A stretch of 64,000 nt of DNA, taken from Acidobacteriota bacterium (lineage in GTDB: Bacteria > Acidobacteriota > Vicinamibacteria > Vicinamibacterales > CAVVIG01). This document shows positions 29,345 through 37,249 of this stretch, piece by piece. A model generated the notes under the pieces. The model worked only from the letters and a program-made list of their open reading frames with translations, was not told where the DNA came from and searched no databases. The stretch spans positions 1 through 64,000 of the forward strand of contig QHWB01000043.1 of NCBI GenBank assembly GCA_003222395.1, in the 5' to 3' direction. Each line of letters starts with the position of its first letter. The stretch's first letter is position 1. Both the position numbers and the translations under genes were made by a program.

Positions 29345-29989
29345 TCACGTCGCAACGGGTCTTGAACCCGGTTTGATCACCGGCAGCCGCTGCGCGCAAA
29401 GCGGACACTTGTCGGGCTCATACGCTGGCAGATCGATGTCGAGGAGCGAAACGTACGGCACACCGAGGTCGCGGGCCGCCCGCCCTGAGCCTGTCGCCCC
29501 TCGACCGTGCTCGGGGCGATCCTGAGGCTCTCGAAGGATCGAAGGGCCCGACCGATCCACGATCGACGCCGCGCCGACGACCTGGCCGCCCGACGCCGCG
29601 GCGACCTGCATCGTCTCGCGTGTCGAGCCGCCCGTGGTCAGCACGTCTTCGACGACGAGGACGCGATCGCCTTCGCCGATGATGAACCCGCGCCGCAGCG
29701 TGAGCGCGCCGTCCTGCCGCTCGGCGAAGATCGCGCGGACGCCGAGCGCTCGTCCGACTTCCTGGCCGATGACGATGCCGCCCAGCGCGGGAGAGAGCAC
29801 CAGCGTCGGCCGCAGGCCGCGCGTCCGTTCCCCGAGCGCGCGGCCGAGCGCCTCGGCGTGCTGCGGATGTTGCAGCACCAGCGCGCATTGAAGGTATCCC
29901 GAGCTGTGCAGGCCCGACGTCAGCCTGAAATGACCTTCGAGCAGCGCGCCCGAACGCTTGAAGACGTCAAGAAGCTCGTCGCGCGTCAT
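29345..29989 (-). CDS. pyrE: Orotate phosphoribosyltransferase with an in-frame repeat insertion
   Basis: The enzyme (214 residues) makes OMP from orotate and PRPP. It shows EGHFRLTSGLHSSGYLQCAL, the PRPP loop VLVVEDVLTTGGSTRET and a C-terminal CPLC motif before LPVIKPGSR. Residues about 147-170 derive from an inserted palindromic element (29480-29551) and sit between the strand after the PRPP loop and LGVPYVSLLDIDLP. The ATG at 29989 lies 23 bases inside the upstream peptidase gene. A second PRTase with a similar C-terminus is encoded at 47327-47947. Confidence 0.92.
   Translation of the reverse strand: MTRDELLDVFKRSGALLEGHFRLTSGLHSSGYLQCALVLQHPQHAEALGRALGERTRGLRPTLVLSPALGGIVIGQEVGRALGVRAIFAERQDGALTLRRGFIIGEGDRVLVVEDVLTTGGSTRETMQVAAASGGQVVGAASIVDRSGPSILREPQDRPEHGRGATGSGRAARDLGVPYVSLLDIDLPAYEPDKCPLCAQRLPVIKPGSRPVAT
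29480..29551. repeat. Palindromic element inserted in frame in pyrE
   Basis: The element contains CGCCCTGAGCCTGTCG, CCCCTCGACCGTGCTCGGGG and CCTGAGGCTCTCGAAGG. The parts pair with one another as nested imperfect palindromes. The vocabulary (CCTGAG, TCGAAGG, CTCGAC) matches the truA insertion. The insertion keeps the pyrE frame and adds about 24 residues. Confidence 0.75.
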
Positions 29990-32312
29990 GTGACTTCAGG
30001 TACTGCTCGAACAGTTGCAGGATGCGCTTGTACTCGTCGGCCCAGCTCGTCTCCTCCTCGAACCCGTGATTTTCGACCGGAAACATCGCAACCGACCAGT
30101 TCTCCTTTCGCAGCTCGATGAGACGCTGCGCGAGGCGCACCGTGTCCTGGAAGAGCACGTTCGTGTCGACCATGCCGTGATTGATCAGCAGCGCGCCCTT
30201 GAGTCCCTGCGCGAAATAGATCGGCGAGCTCTGGCGGTACGCCTCCGGATCGATCTGCGGCTCGTTGAGGATGTTCGACGTGTACCCGTGGTTGTAGTGC
30301 GACCAGTCGGTCACCGGCCGGTTGGCCGCGCCCGCCGCGAACGTGTCGGGCGCGGTGAACATCGCCATCAGCGTGATGAACCCGCCGTAGCTGCCGCCGT
30401 AGACGCCGATGTGCTTCGCGTTCACCTTCTGCGTCTCGACGAGATATTTCGCGCCGTCGACGACGTCGTCGAGATCCTTGCCGCCCATGTGCCGGTAGAT
30501 GGCCGTCCGCCAGTCGCGTCCGTAGCCGGCGCTCGCGCGGTAATCGGGATCGAGCACGACGTATCCCTTCGACGCGAGGAGATTGTTGAACATGTACTCG
30601 CGGTAGTACCCGCCGGCCCAGTACTTGTGCGCGTTCTGCAGGTATCCGGCGCCATGGACGAAGATCACCGCCGGCGCGGACGGATCGCGCCGCGCGCCGA
30701 CCATCTCCGGCGTGTACAGGCGCGCGTGGACGTCGACGCCGTCGCGGGTCCGGTACGTCACGATCTGCGGATCGATCCACTTGAACGATCGCCATTCGTC
30801 GCTCGTCGAGGTCGTCACCTGCTTCGCAGTCGCGTTCGGCGCGTTCGGCATCACATAGACCTCGGGCGGCTTGTTGCTGTACGAGTGCACCATCCCAATC
30901 GTGCGATCGTCGGGCGAGACCTCGCCGACATTCGATCCGGTCATCGCCGTCAGTTTCGTCCGCTCGCCGCCGTCGATCGGAAGAGCGTACAGATGCCGCT
31001 CGCCCGGATGCCGCTCGTTGCTGACGACGTAGAACCGGCGGCGATCGTGTGAGAGGTCGACCGATTCGATCTCCCACCTGCCTTGCGTCAGCTGTCGGGC
31101 CGCCGGATGGTCGTCGCTCGCGTCGATGACGTAGAGGTGCATCCAGCCATCGCGCTCGGAGAGGAACCAGACGCGCTTCGCGTCGAGCCAGCCGAACGAC
31201 GGATCGTTCGGCCCGAATCCGCCGACTTCCCTCACCCATGCGTCGTCGTGCAGCGCGTCGAGCACCTGCGTCCTGCCCGTCTCGGCGTTCACCCTCACGA
31301 GCCAGCGATCCTTATTGTCGTGCGCGCGCACGTTGGCGACCGCGACCGTATCGTCCGGTGAAACCTGCGGCATACTCCAGCGCACGTCGCGCTGGCCCGC
31401 GAACGACGCGTCAGCGGCCTCGCTCTTGCAAGTTTCGAGATTCATCACCGCGAGCGTTCGTTTGTCCTGCGTGTCGCCGACGAACGCCCGCGCCGGAACG
31501 TCCTCGGTGTAGCTCGACCCGGTGACGTAGTTCGGCACGTTGGGACGCTTCGCCGCGTCGCTGCGCTCCGTCAGCAGGATGAACACGTGCTTCCCGTCCG
31601 GACTCAGCTGAAGGTCGGTCGCAGACTGCCGTTCCGCCAGCTCGTATTTCGGCAGCGCATTCGCCTTCTCCTTTTCGTCTCTTCTTTTTTTCTTCTCGGC
31701 CTCGACGCGCGTGTGATCGATCAGCTTCTCTTCTTCGTTCTTGACGAACTTCTGGCTGTCGGTCTCGCGTGCGTCCCGCTTCCGCGGACCGATATCGGTC
31801 AGCTGTTCGATCGACCCGCTATCGAGCGGGACGAGGAACAGGTTGTTGTCGCGAACGAATGTGACTGCAGTCTCGTGCTTCGCCCACCGTGGATTCGATT
31901 CGCCGCCGGTCATCCTCGTGATTTGACGCCGCGTGCCGGTCACCGAATCGACCAGCACGATATCGCCCTCATTGGCAAAGAGCGCGCGGCGATGCGCGGC
32001 GTCCCAGATGCCGGCGACGGGCGGCGCGCTCCGTCGCTCGGCATCCGTGAGGCGGCGCGGCTCGCCTCCGTCGCGCGCGACGACCCAGGTCGACGGCTCA
32101 TCCTCTCCCGGCCGTCGCCATTCGAAGTAGAGCCGCGCGGAATCGCCGGACCATCGAAGGCCCGTCGGCGGATACCCGACCAGTTTCGGGCCGCGCATGA
32201 TGCTGTCGACGCTCAGAGAAAACGGCGCGTCCGCCAGTCGAGCTGTCGGCTCTGCGAACGTCACCACAGCCGCGACGGCCAGCGCCGTCGTCACACGTGA
32301 AGAAATGTGCAT
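29967..32312 (-). CDS. Secreted S9 family peptidase (dipeptidyl-peptidase IV / acylaminoacyl type)
   Basis: This 781-residue serine peptidase has a signal sequence, a long β-propeller region (about 30-520) and a C-terminal α/β-hydrolase domain. The nucleophile lies in GVYGGSYGGFITLMA (Ser about 642), the aspartate in NHGMVDTNVLFQ and the histidine in PVENHGFEEE. It probably trims peptides in the periplasm. A lysine/glutamate-rich insert (EKKKRRDEKEK) interrupts the propeller near residue 210. The ATG at 32312 has a GAGG site. The gene is divergent from the TolC-like gene. Confidence 0.92.
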   Translation of the reverse strand: MHISSRVTTALAVAAVVTFAEPTARLADAPFSLSVDSIMRGPKLVGYPPTGLRWSGDSARLYFEWRRPGEDEPSTWVVARDGGEPRRLTDAERRSAPPVAGIWDAAHRRALFANEGDIVLVDSVTGTRRQITRMTGGESNPRWAKHETAVTFVRDNNLFLVPLDSGSIEQLTDIGPRKRDARETDSQKFVKNEEEKLIDHTRVEAEKKKRRDEKEKANALPKYELAERQSATDLQLSPDGKHVFILLTERSDAAKRPNVPNYVTGSSYTEDVPARAFVGDTQDKRTLAVMNLETCKSEAADASFAGQRDVRWSMPQVSPDDTVAVANVRAHDNKDRWLVRVNAETGRTQVLDALHDDAWVREVGGFGPNDPSFGWLDAKRVWFLSERDGWMHLYVIDASDDHPAARQLTQGRWEIESVDLSHDRRRFYVVSNERHPGERHLYALPIDGGERTKLTAMTGSNVGEVSPDDRTIGMVHSYSNKPPEVYVMPNAPNATAKQVTTSTSDEWRSFKWIDPQIVTYRTRDGVDVHARLYTPEMVGARRDPSAPAVIFVHGAGYLQNAHKYWAGGYYREYMFNNLLASKGYVVLDPDYRASAGYGRDWRTAIYRHMGGKDLDDVVDGAKYLVETQKVNAKHIGVYGGSYGGFITLMAMFTAPDTFAAGAANRPVTDWSHYNHGYTSNILNEPQIDPEAYRQSSPIYFAQGLKGALLINHGMVDTNVLFQDTVRLAQRLIELRKENWSVAMFPVENHGFEEETSWADEYKRILQLFEQYLKSHDARRAS

Positions 32313-32335
32313 GGAAGCCTCAAAAAAGGGCGGTC

Positions 32336-32341
32336 ATTATA
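32336..32341 (-). promoter_or_regulatory. Candidate -10 box of the S9 peptidase gene
   Basis: TATAAT on the minus strand lies 23 bases before the ATG at 32312, in the gap with the divergent TolC-like gene. No good -35 could be matched. The overlapping plus-strand TTATAC could serve the TolC-like gene. Confidence 0.35.
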
Positions 32342-32427
32342 CAATTTGCTCGAACCGAAGATTCCTGCCCTACGTCTACAGATCAGAATTGCGCCAGATT
32401 TTTCTTTTCCTGATGGAGCTGTCAGCA

Positions 32428-34128
32428 ATGCGTGTCGATCACTTCCAACGTGACCTTCGAATCATCGTCCTGGCGTGTGCACTCGTGCTGCCGTCGGTGT
32501 CCGCTTTCGCGCAGAGCGGACAGTTGCGGTTCGACAGCACGACGCTCGCCGCGGCCGCGCAGAACGCGGCGCAGCAGTCGACCGAGATCGTCCGGCGCCT
32601 GACGATGGACGAAGCGGTGAAGCTGGCGCTGGAGCAGAACCTCGGCATCCGGATCCAGCGGATCGATCCGCAGATTCAGGATGTCGGCGTGATGCAAGCG
32701 AAGTCGTTCTGGGCGCCGAGCCTCATCTCCGGCGTCTCGAAGCAGTCACAGTCGCAGCAGGCGACCAGCGCGCTGTCGGGCGGCGCCACCTCGATCGAAA
32801 ACAGCTCGTTTGGGACTCAGGCCGGCATCAATCAGCAGCTCCCCTGGGGCGCCAGTTACAGCGCGACCTGGAACAGCTCGCGCTTTTCGACGACGAACCT
32901 CTTCAACAACTTCTTCCCGCAGCTGAATTCGACGCTGAACCTGCAGGTCTCACAGCCGCTGCTGCGGAACTTCTCGGTCGATCAGATTCGCCAACAGGTG
33001 CAGAACAGCAAGAAGACGCGCGACCTGTCGGACATCCAGCTGCAGGCCGTCATCACGCAGACGATGCGCAACGTGCGCAACGCGTACTGGGATCTGGTGT
33101 ACACCATCAACAACCTGAAGGCGCAGCAGCAGTCGCTGGCGCTTTCGCAGCAATTCCTCAGGGACAACCAGAAGCGCGTCGAGATCGGAACGCTGGCGCC
33201 GATCGACATCGTCCAGGCGCAGGCCGAAGTGGCGAGCAACGAGTCGGGCGTCATTGTGGCCGACGCCGCGATCAAGACGGCACAGGACAACTTGCGGAGC
33301 CTGATTCTCGACCCCGGCACGGCCGACTTCTGGAACATCGCGTTCGATCCGACCGATGCCGCGTCGTTCGCCGAGCAGGCGATTGACGTCGACGCCGCCG
33401 TCCGCAACGCCCTCGACAAGCGGTCGGATCTCCGGTCCGCGAAGAACAGCCTCGAACAGAGCGATGTGAACATTCGCTATTTCCGCAACCAGGTCCTGCC
33501 CGAGGTCAACGCCAACTTCAACTACATCACGACGGCGTCAGGCGGCGTGCAGTTGTCGCCGGTGAACATCGCGGCCGTATCGGCGGGGCTGCCCATCGGC
33601 GATCGATCGATCGTGTCGGACCGAGGATTCGGATCGGTACTCGGCGATGTGCTCGGTGCGGCGTATCCGAACTGGACTGTCGGCTTGCAAATCGCCTATC
33701 CGCTCGGCGCGAGCACCTCGCACGCCAACCTCGCCCGCGCGAAGCTGCAGTACGAGCAGGCGCAGACGCAGCTCAAGGCGCTCGAGATGGGGGTGGCCAC
33801 GCAGGTGCGCGCCGTCGGGCGCAACGTGCAGACGAACCTGAAGCGGGTGCAGTCGGCGCGCGCCTCGCGCGAGCTGCAGGAAAAGAAGCTCGAAGCGGAA
33901 GAGAAGAAGCTTTCCGCAGGTATGTCGCAGAGCTTCTTCGTCTTCCAGGCGCAGCGCGATCTCGCGGTCGCGCGCGTCGTCGAAATTCAGGCAATCTCGG
34001 ACTACAACAAGTCGCTCGTCGACTTCGAGGCGGTGCAGGAAGTGCCGATCGGCGGTGGCGGCGGCACGATCACGACCGCAGGGTCGGGCGCCATTCAGGC
34101 GGGTGGGTCGGCGATCATCAGACAGTAG
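32428..34128 (+). CDS. TolC-family outer-membrane efflux protein
   Basis: The protein (566 residues) has a signal peptide (IIVLACALVLPSVSAFAQ) and two long helical repeats characteristic of outer-membrane efflux channels. TMDEAVKLALEQNLGIRIQR opens the domain, NAYWDLVYTINNLKAQQQSL marks one coiled-coil helix pair, and a second set begins ASTSHANLARAKLQYEQAQT. The ATG at 32428 is preferred because GGAG lies nine bases before it. The end is glycine-rich. It would be the outer-membrane part of a tripartite pump, but no inner-membrane partner is encoded nearby. Confidence 0.9.
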   Translation: MRVDHFQRDLRIIVLACALVLPSVSAFAQSGQLRFDSTTLAAAAQNAAQQSTEIVRRLTMDEAVKLALEQNLGIRIQRIDPQIQDVGVMQAKSFWAPSLISGVSKQSQSQQATSALSGGATSIENSSFGTQAGINQQLPWGASYSATWNSSRFSTTNLFNNFFPQLNSTLNLQVSQPLLRNFSVDQIRQQVQNSKKTRDLSDIQLQAVITQTMRNVRNAYWDLVYTINNLKAQQQSLALSQQFLRDNQKRVEIGTLAPIDIVQAQAEVASNESGVIVADAAIKTAQDNLRSLILDPGTADFWNIAFDPTDAASFAEQAIDVDAAVRNALDKRSDLRSAKNSLEQSDVNIRYFRNQVLPEVNANFNYITTASGGVQLSPVNIAAVSAGLPIGDRSIVSDRGFGSVLGDVLGAAYPNWTVGLQIAYPLGASTSHANLARAKLQYEQAQTQLKALEMGVATQVRAVGRNVQTNLKRVQSARASRELQEKKLEAEEKKLSAGMSQSFFVFQAQRDLAVARVVEIQAISDYNKSLVDFEAVQEVPIGGGGGTITTAGSGAIQAGGSAIIRQ

Positions 34129-34255
34129 TTGGGCAGGACGGGCGGGAAGGGCAGGAGGGGCGGGAAGGGCAGGAAGGGTAAGACGTAGGAACCATCCCGC
34201 CCATCTGCCTATCCCGCCCATCCCGCCCATCCTGCCCATCCAGCCCTCAGGTTAC
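34129..34255. repeat. GGGCAGGAAGGG / CCCGCCCATCC island after the TolC-like gene
   Basis: The left half is GGGCAGGACGGGCGGGAAGGG and similar words. The right half repeats CCCGCCCATCCTGCC. The arms are complementary, giving a large hairpin directly after the TolC-like stop codon, where it could end transcription. The island shares its words with 321-425 and 37921-38078. Confidence 0.87.
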
Positions 34256-34258
34256 ACT
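34253..34258 (+). promoter_or_regulatory. Candidate -10 box six bases before the GT2 start
   Basis: TACACT lies with six bases before the GTG at 34265, immediately after the repeat island. The spacing matches three other genes in the window. No clear -35 was found because the region upstream is repeat. Confidence 0.3.
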
Positions 34259-34264
34259 CCGAGA

Positions 34265-35101
34265 GTGCCGAAGCTCTCGGTCACCGTCATCACCAAGAAC
34301 GAAGCGGCAGGCATCGACGACGCGCTGGCGTCCGTCGCGTTTGCCGACGAGATCGTCGTCGTCGACGCCTTCAGCACCGATGAGACCGTTCGGATCGCGA
34401 AGCGGCACACCGACCGCGTGATCGTCCGCGACTGGCCCGGCTACATCGATCAGAAAAACTACGCCGCGTCGATTGCGCGGTACGACTGGATCCTGTCGCT
34501 CGACGCTGACGAACGCGTGACGCAAGAGCTCGCGGGCGAGATCCGATCGCTGATGAGCGGCGCGCCGCGCGAGATGGCGTACCGGATCCCGCGTGTCACG
34601 TTTCATCTCGGACGCTGGATTCGTACGACCGACTGGTACCCCGACTACCAGCTGCGCCTTTACGATCGCCGCGCGGCGCAGTGGACCGGCAGGTACGTGC
34701 ACGAAGCGGTCACCGTTCGGGGAGAGATAGGTCGCCTGCGCGGCGAGCTGCAGCACTACGCATACCGCGACATCAGCGATCATCTCGAAACCATCGATCG
34801 CTATACGACCTATGCTGCGCGGCAGATGCACGAGGTTGGACGGAAGACGAGTGTCTTACAGATTGCAGGACATCCGCCGCTCGCGTTCCTGCGCAACTAC
34901 CTCGCGCACGGCGGAATCCGGGACGGAGTCCCGGGCCTCATCATCTCGGTGCTCAACAGCTATTACGTGTTCCTGAAATTCGCGAAATTGTGGGAGCTGC
35001 AGCGGACCGCGCCTCATTCCCGAGCAACCCGCTCCCAGCAACCAGTAACCAGCAACCAGCAACCAGCAACCAGCCCCCGCGATGTTCTCCCTTCACGTTG
35101 A
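34265..35101 (+). CDS. Family 2 glycosyltransferase (lipopolysaccharide core type)
   Basis: The protein (278 residues, GTG start) carries a GT-A domain: LSVTVITKNEAAGIDDALAS, the nucleotide-binding FADEIVVVDAFSTDETVRIA and the metal-binding DADERV. WYPDYQLRLYDRRAAQW and YVHEAV are typical of WaaE/KdtX-like transferases that add sugars to the inner lipopolysaccharide core. The substrate is unknown. The last 20 or so residues are encoded by a CCAGCAA word repeat and overlap the next gene by 20 bases, so the C-terminus has been rewritten by repeat DNA. Confidence 0.88.
   Translation: MPKLSVTVITKNEAAGIDDALASVAFADEIVVVDAFSTDETVRIAKRHTDRVIVRDWPGYIDQKNYAASIARYDWILSLDADERVTQELAGEIRSLMSGAPREMAYRIPRVTFHLGRWIRTTDWYPDYQLRLYDRRAAQWTGRYVHEAVTVRGEIGRLRGELQHYAYRDISDHLETIDRYTTYAARQMHEVGRKTSVLQIAGHPPLAFLRNYLAHGGIRDGVPGLIISVLNSYYVFLKFAKLWELQRTAPHSRATRSQQPVTSNQQPATSPRDVLPSR
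35029..35080. repeat. CCAGCAACCAG word repeat at the GT2 3' end
   Basis: ACCAGCAACCAG and variants (CCAGTAACCAG) are repeated about five times. The repeat is translated in frame as a Q/P/T/S-rich tail of the GT2 protein. The complementary arm is weak or absent. Confidence 0.75.
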
Positions 35102-36386
35102 CACCGCACGCACCTGGCGCGGCGGTCAGAACCAGGTGCTGCTCACGGTCAACGGACTGCGGGCGATTGGACACCGCGCGGCGCTCGTCGCGCACCCTGA
35201 CGGCGAGCTGCGGCGGCGCGCGGCACCCCTGAGCCCGAGCGAGCGCGACAGCGCGAGTGAGCGCGGCCGGAGGTGGGGCCCCGGTCGCATGAAAGCAGCC
35301 CTGAGCCCGAGCGAGCGCGACAGCGCGAGTGAGCGCGGCCGGGGGTGGGGCCCCGGCCGCATGAAAGAGGAACGGCTCGAGCTCGTCCCGCTGGCCCCGC
35401 GCACCGAAATGGACTTCGCGGCGGCGTGGCGGTTCGCGCGCGTCGTCAAACGGCTGCAGCCCGACGTCATCCACGCGCACGATCCGCACGCCATCGCGAT
35501 GGCGGGCGTCGCGCTGTCGTTCGGCGCGGCGGCGGGCGGCCGCGCGCCGGCGCTCGTCGCGTCGCGCCGCGTCGACTTCCACCTGAAGGGCAATTCGTTC
35601 TCGCGGTGGAAACACCGGCAGGTCGACTGCTTCATCGCGGCGTCGGACGCGATCCGCCGCCTGCTCCTGGCGGATGGAGTGCCGGCGGATCGGACCGTCA
35701 CCGTTCATGAAGGCATCGACGTCGAGCACGTCGCCGCCGCGCCGCCGGTGAACGTGCACGAGACGTTCTGGCTGCCGCATCGCGCGCCTGTGGTCGGCAA
35801 CGTCGCCGCGCTCGTGCCGCACAAAGGGCAGCGCTACCTGATAGAAGCGGCCCACCTCGTCGTCCAGGAAATTCCCGACGCGCGCTTCATCGTGCTCGGC
35901 GAAGGCGAGCTGCGCGAGCACCTCGAGCATCTCGTGCGCGACCGCAATCTGGAGAAGCACGTGCTGCTGCCAGGATTCCGTACCGACGTCATCGGCTGCA
36001 TCAAGGGCTTCGACCTCTTCGTCATGAGCTCGGTCACCGAAGGGCTCGGCACGTCGCTCCTCGACGCGATGGCGTGCGCACGCCCCATCATCGCGACCGC
36101 GGCAGGCGGCATTCCCGAAGTCATCGAACACGACGTGAACGGACTGCTCGTGCCGCCACGCGACCACACCGCGCTCGCGCGGGCGATCGTGCGCGCATTG
36201 AAGGACGAGGCGCTGCGTCGCCGGCTCGGCGAGTCAGGACTGGCGCGCGTCCGCGACCGCTTCACCGTCGAGCGGATGGTCGCCGCGACGGCCGCGGTGT
36301 ACGCACGCGTGGCCGGCACAGGCCGCGAAGCGGACAATGAGCATCCGGGGGCCCCCCGCAGTTCGAATCAGCCTCCGCGCGATTGA
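35082..36386 (+). CDS. Family 4 glycosyltransferase with a 24-residue tandem duplication
   Basis: The 434-residue protein is a GT-B enzyme. The N-terminal half begins FSLHVDTARTWRGGQNQVLL and holds DVIHAHDPHAIAMAGVAL. The C-terminal half has the nucleotide-sugar site with FDLFVMSSVTEGLGTSLLDA and IIATAAGGIPEVI. Residues about 49-97 are two copies of a 72-base repeat unit (LSPSERDSASERGR motif) and are not part of the fold. The last 40 residues after AATAAVYARVAG are likely non-native, since the gene runs 125 bases into the convergent TIGR02757-type gene. Confidence 0.88.
   Translation: MFSLHVDTARTWRGGQNQVLLTVNGLRAIGHRAALVAHPDGELRRRAAPLSPSERDSASERGRRWGPGRMKAALSPSERDSASERGRGWGPGRMKEERLELVPLAPRTEMDFAAAWRFARVVKRLQPDVIHAHDPHAIAMAGVALSFGAAAGGRAPALVASRRVDFHLKGNSFSRWKHRQVDCFIAASDAIRRLLLADGVPADRTVTVHEGIDVEHVAAAPPVNVHETFWLPHRAPVVGNVAALVPHKGQRYLIEAAHLVVQEIPDARFIVLGEGELREHLEHLVRDRNLEKHVLLPGFRTDVIGCIKGFDLFVMSSVTEGLGTSLLDAMACARPIIATAAGGIPEVIEHDVNGLLVPPRDHTALARAIVRALKDEALRRRLGESGLARVRDRFTVERMVAATAAVYARVAGTGREADNEHPGAPRSSNQPPRD
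35228..35371 (+). repeat. 72-base tandem duplication inside the GT4 gene
   Basis: Two head-to-tail units of exactly 72 bases (24 codons) differ at only a few positions. Each holds GAGCGAGCGCGACAGCGCG then GTGGGGCCCC. A reverse-complement relative occurs between nuoD and nuoH (9808-9872). The duplication preserves the reading frame. Confidence 0.85.
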
Positions 36387-37182
36387 AGCCGCATGCGTTC
36401 ATCATGCCGATGTGGCAGAGCGCGAAATCGTACTTGACCGGATCGTCGGGATCGAGCCGGCGCAGCGACGCGGTGATGTCGACGGCCATCCGCCATCCGG
36501 GACTCGTGTAGCGCGTCAGCCGGAGGCAGCGGCCGACGCGGATCACGTGAGTATCGAGCGGGACGATCAGCTGCGACGGCGCCACGCGCGACCAGACGCC
36601 GAGATCGAGCGCGTCGCGGCGCACCATCCACCGGAGAAACAGGTTGAGCCGCTTGCAGCCCGATCCGGCCGACGGACGCGGAAAGAAGTAGCAGACACCC
36701 GGCCGCTTCGGCACGCGCCCGTACGCGGACTTCAGATCGAGCTTCAGTGCTCGCGTCGAGAAGCTGTCGAGCGCGCGCGCGACGTTCTCGCCCGACGCCT
36801 CGTGCCCCTCGAGAAAGAATCGTTCGATTGAACCGGCGCGATCGATCATCTGCCGCATGACCCAGAGGAGCGCGACGAGATCGGGGGCGCGCGTCCATCG
36901 GTGCACGACGCCGGCAAACGCGGCGGCGTCGCGCCTGGGTTCGAACGCGCGAACGTAGTCGGCGGGACGCGGACCCATGATCGCCAGCACGCGCTCGATC
37001 GATTGAAGGACGCTGGCGACGCGCCCGAACGCGAGCGAGGCCGCGACGAACGCGACCACCTCGCGATCCTCGGACGCGGCGTACCGCCGAACGGTATGAA
37101 TCGGATCGGCAGCCGACTCGGGATAATTGAACTCGGCGTACAGCCGGTCGAGCACCGGCTTCAAATCGAAGATCTGCACCAA
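36262..37182 (-). CDS. TIGR02757 family (DUF2400) protein
   Basis: This 306-residue protein matches a conserved family of unknown function found in several Gram-negative phyla. It has the helical core DPIHTVRRYAASEDREVVAF and the middle LFLRWMVRRDALDLGVW. LIVPLDTHVIRVGRCLRLTR and a C-terminal cysteine cluster (CGGPPDAHCPLRGLC) resemble the helix-hairpin-helix and iron-sulphur layout of DNA glycosylases, though this is only a resemblance. The start is TTG at 37182 or GTG at 37179. It converges with the GT4 gene and overlaps it by 125 bases. Confidence 0.85.
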   Translation of the reverse strand: MVQIFDLKPVLDRLYAEFNYPESAADPIHTVRRYAASEDREVVAFVAASLAFGRVASVLQSIERVLAIMGPRPADYVRAFEPRRDAAAFAGVVHRWTRAPDLVALLWVMRQMIDRAGSIERFFLEGHEASGENVARALDSFSTRALKLDLKSAYGRVPKRPGVCYFFPRPSAGSGCKRLNLFLRWMVRRDALDLGVWSRVAPSQLIVPLDTHVIRVGRCLRLTRYTSPGWRMAVDITASLRRLDPDDPVKYDFALCHIGMMNACGFNRAEADSNCGGPPDAHCPLRGLCRPRVRTPRPSRRPSARR

Positions 37183-37226
37183 TCAGCAATCAATCTGCAA
37201 TCTGCAATCTGCAATCTGCAATCGCG
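37183..37226. repeat. AATCTGC word repeat before the penicillin acylase gene
   Basis: AATCTGC is repeated five times in the short divergent gap (CAATCTGCAATCTGC). The same words are found at 810-848. The complementary arm is absent. It lies just upstream of the candidate -10 at 37238. Confidence 0.8.
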
Positions 37227-37237
37227 GTCCCAATGAG

Positions 37238-37243
37238 TATGAT
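37238..37243 (+). promoter_or_regulatory. Candidate -10 box six bases before the penicillin acylase start
   Basis: TATGAT is followed by six bases and the ATG at 37250. No -35 was matched. The spacing repeats that of 12626 and 20268 and predicts a leaderless mRNA. Confidence 0.35.
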
Positions 37244-37249
37244 TCTGCC

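Noticed and set aside
28446-29408. Long N-terminal extension of the uppS frame
   Set aside because: It lies antiparallel in frame terms over truA on the same strand and is Arg-rich without family motifs. The ATG at 28445 has a good ribosome binding site.
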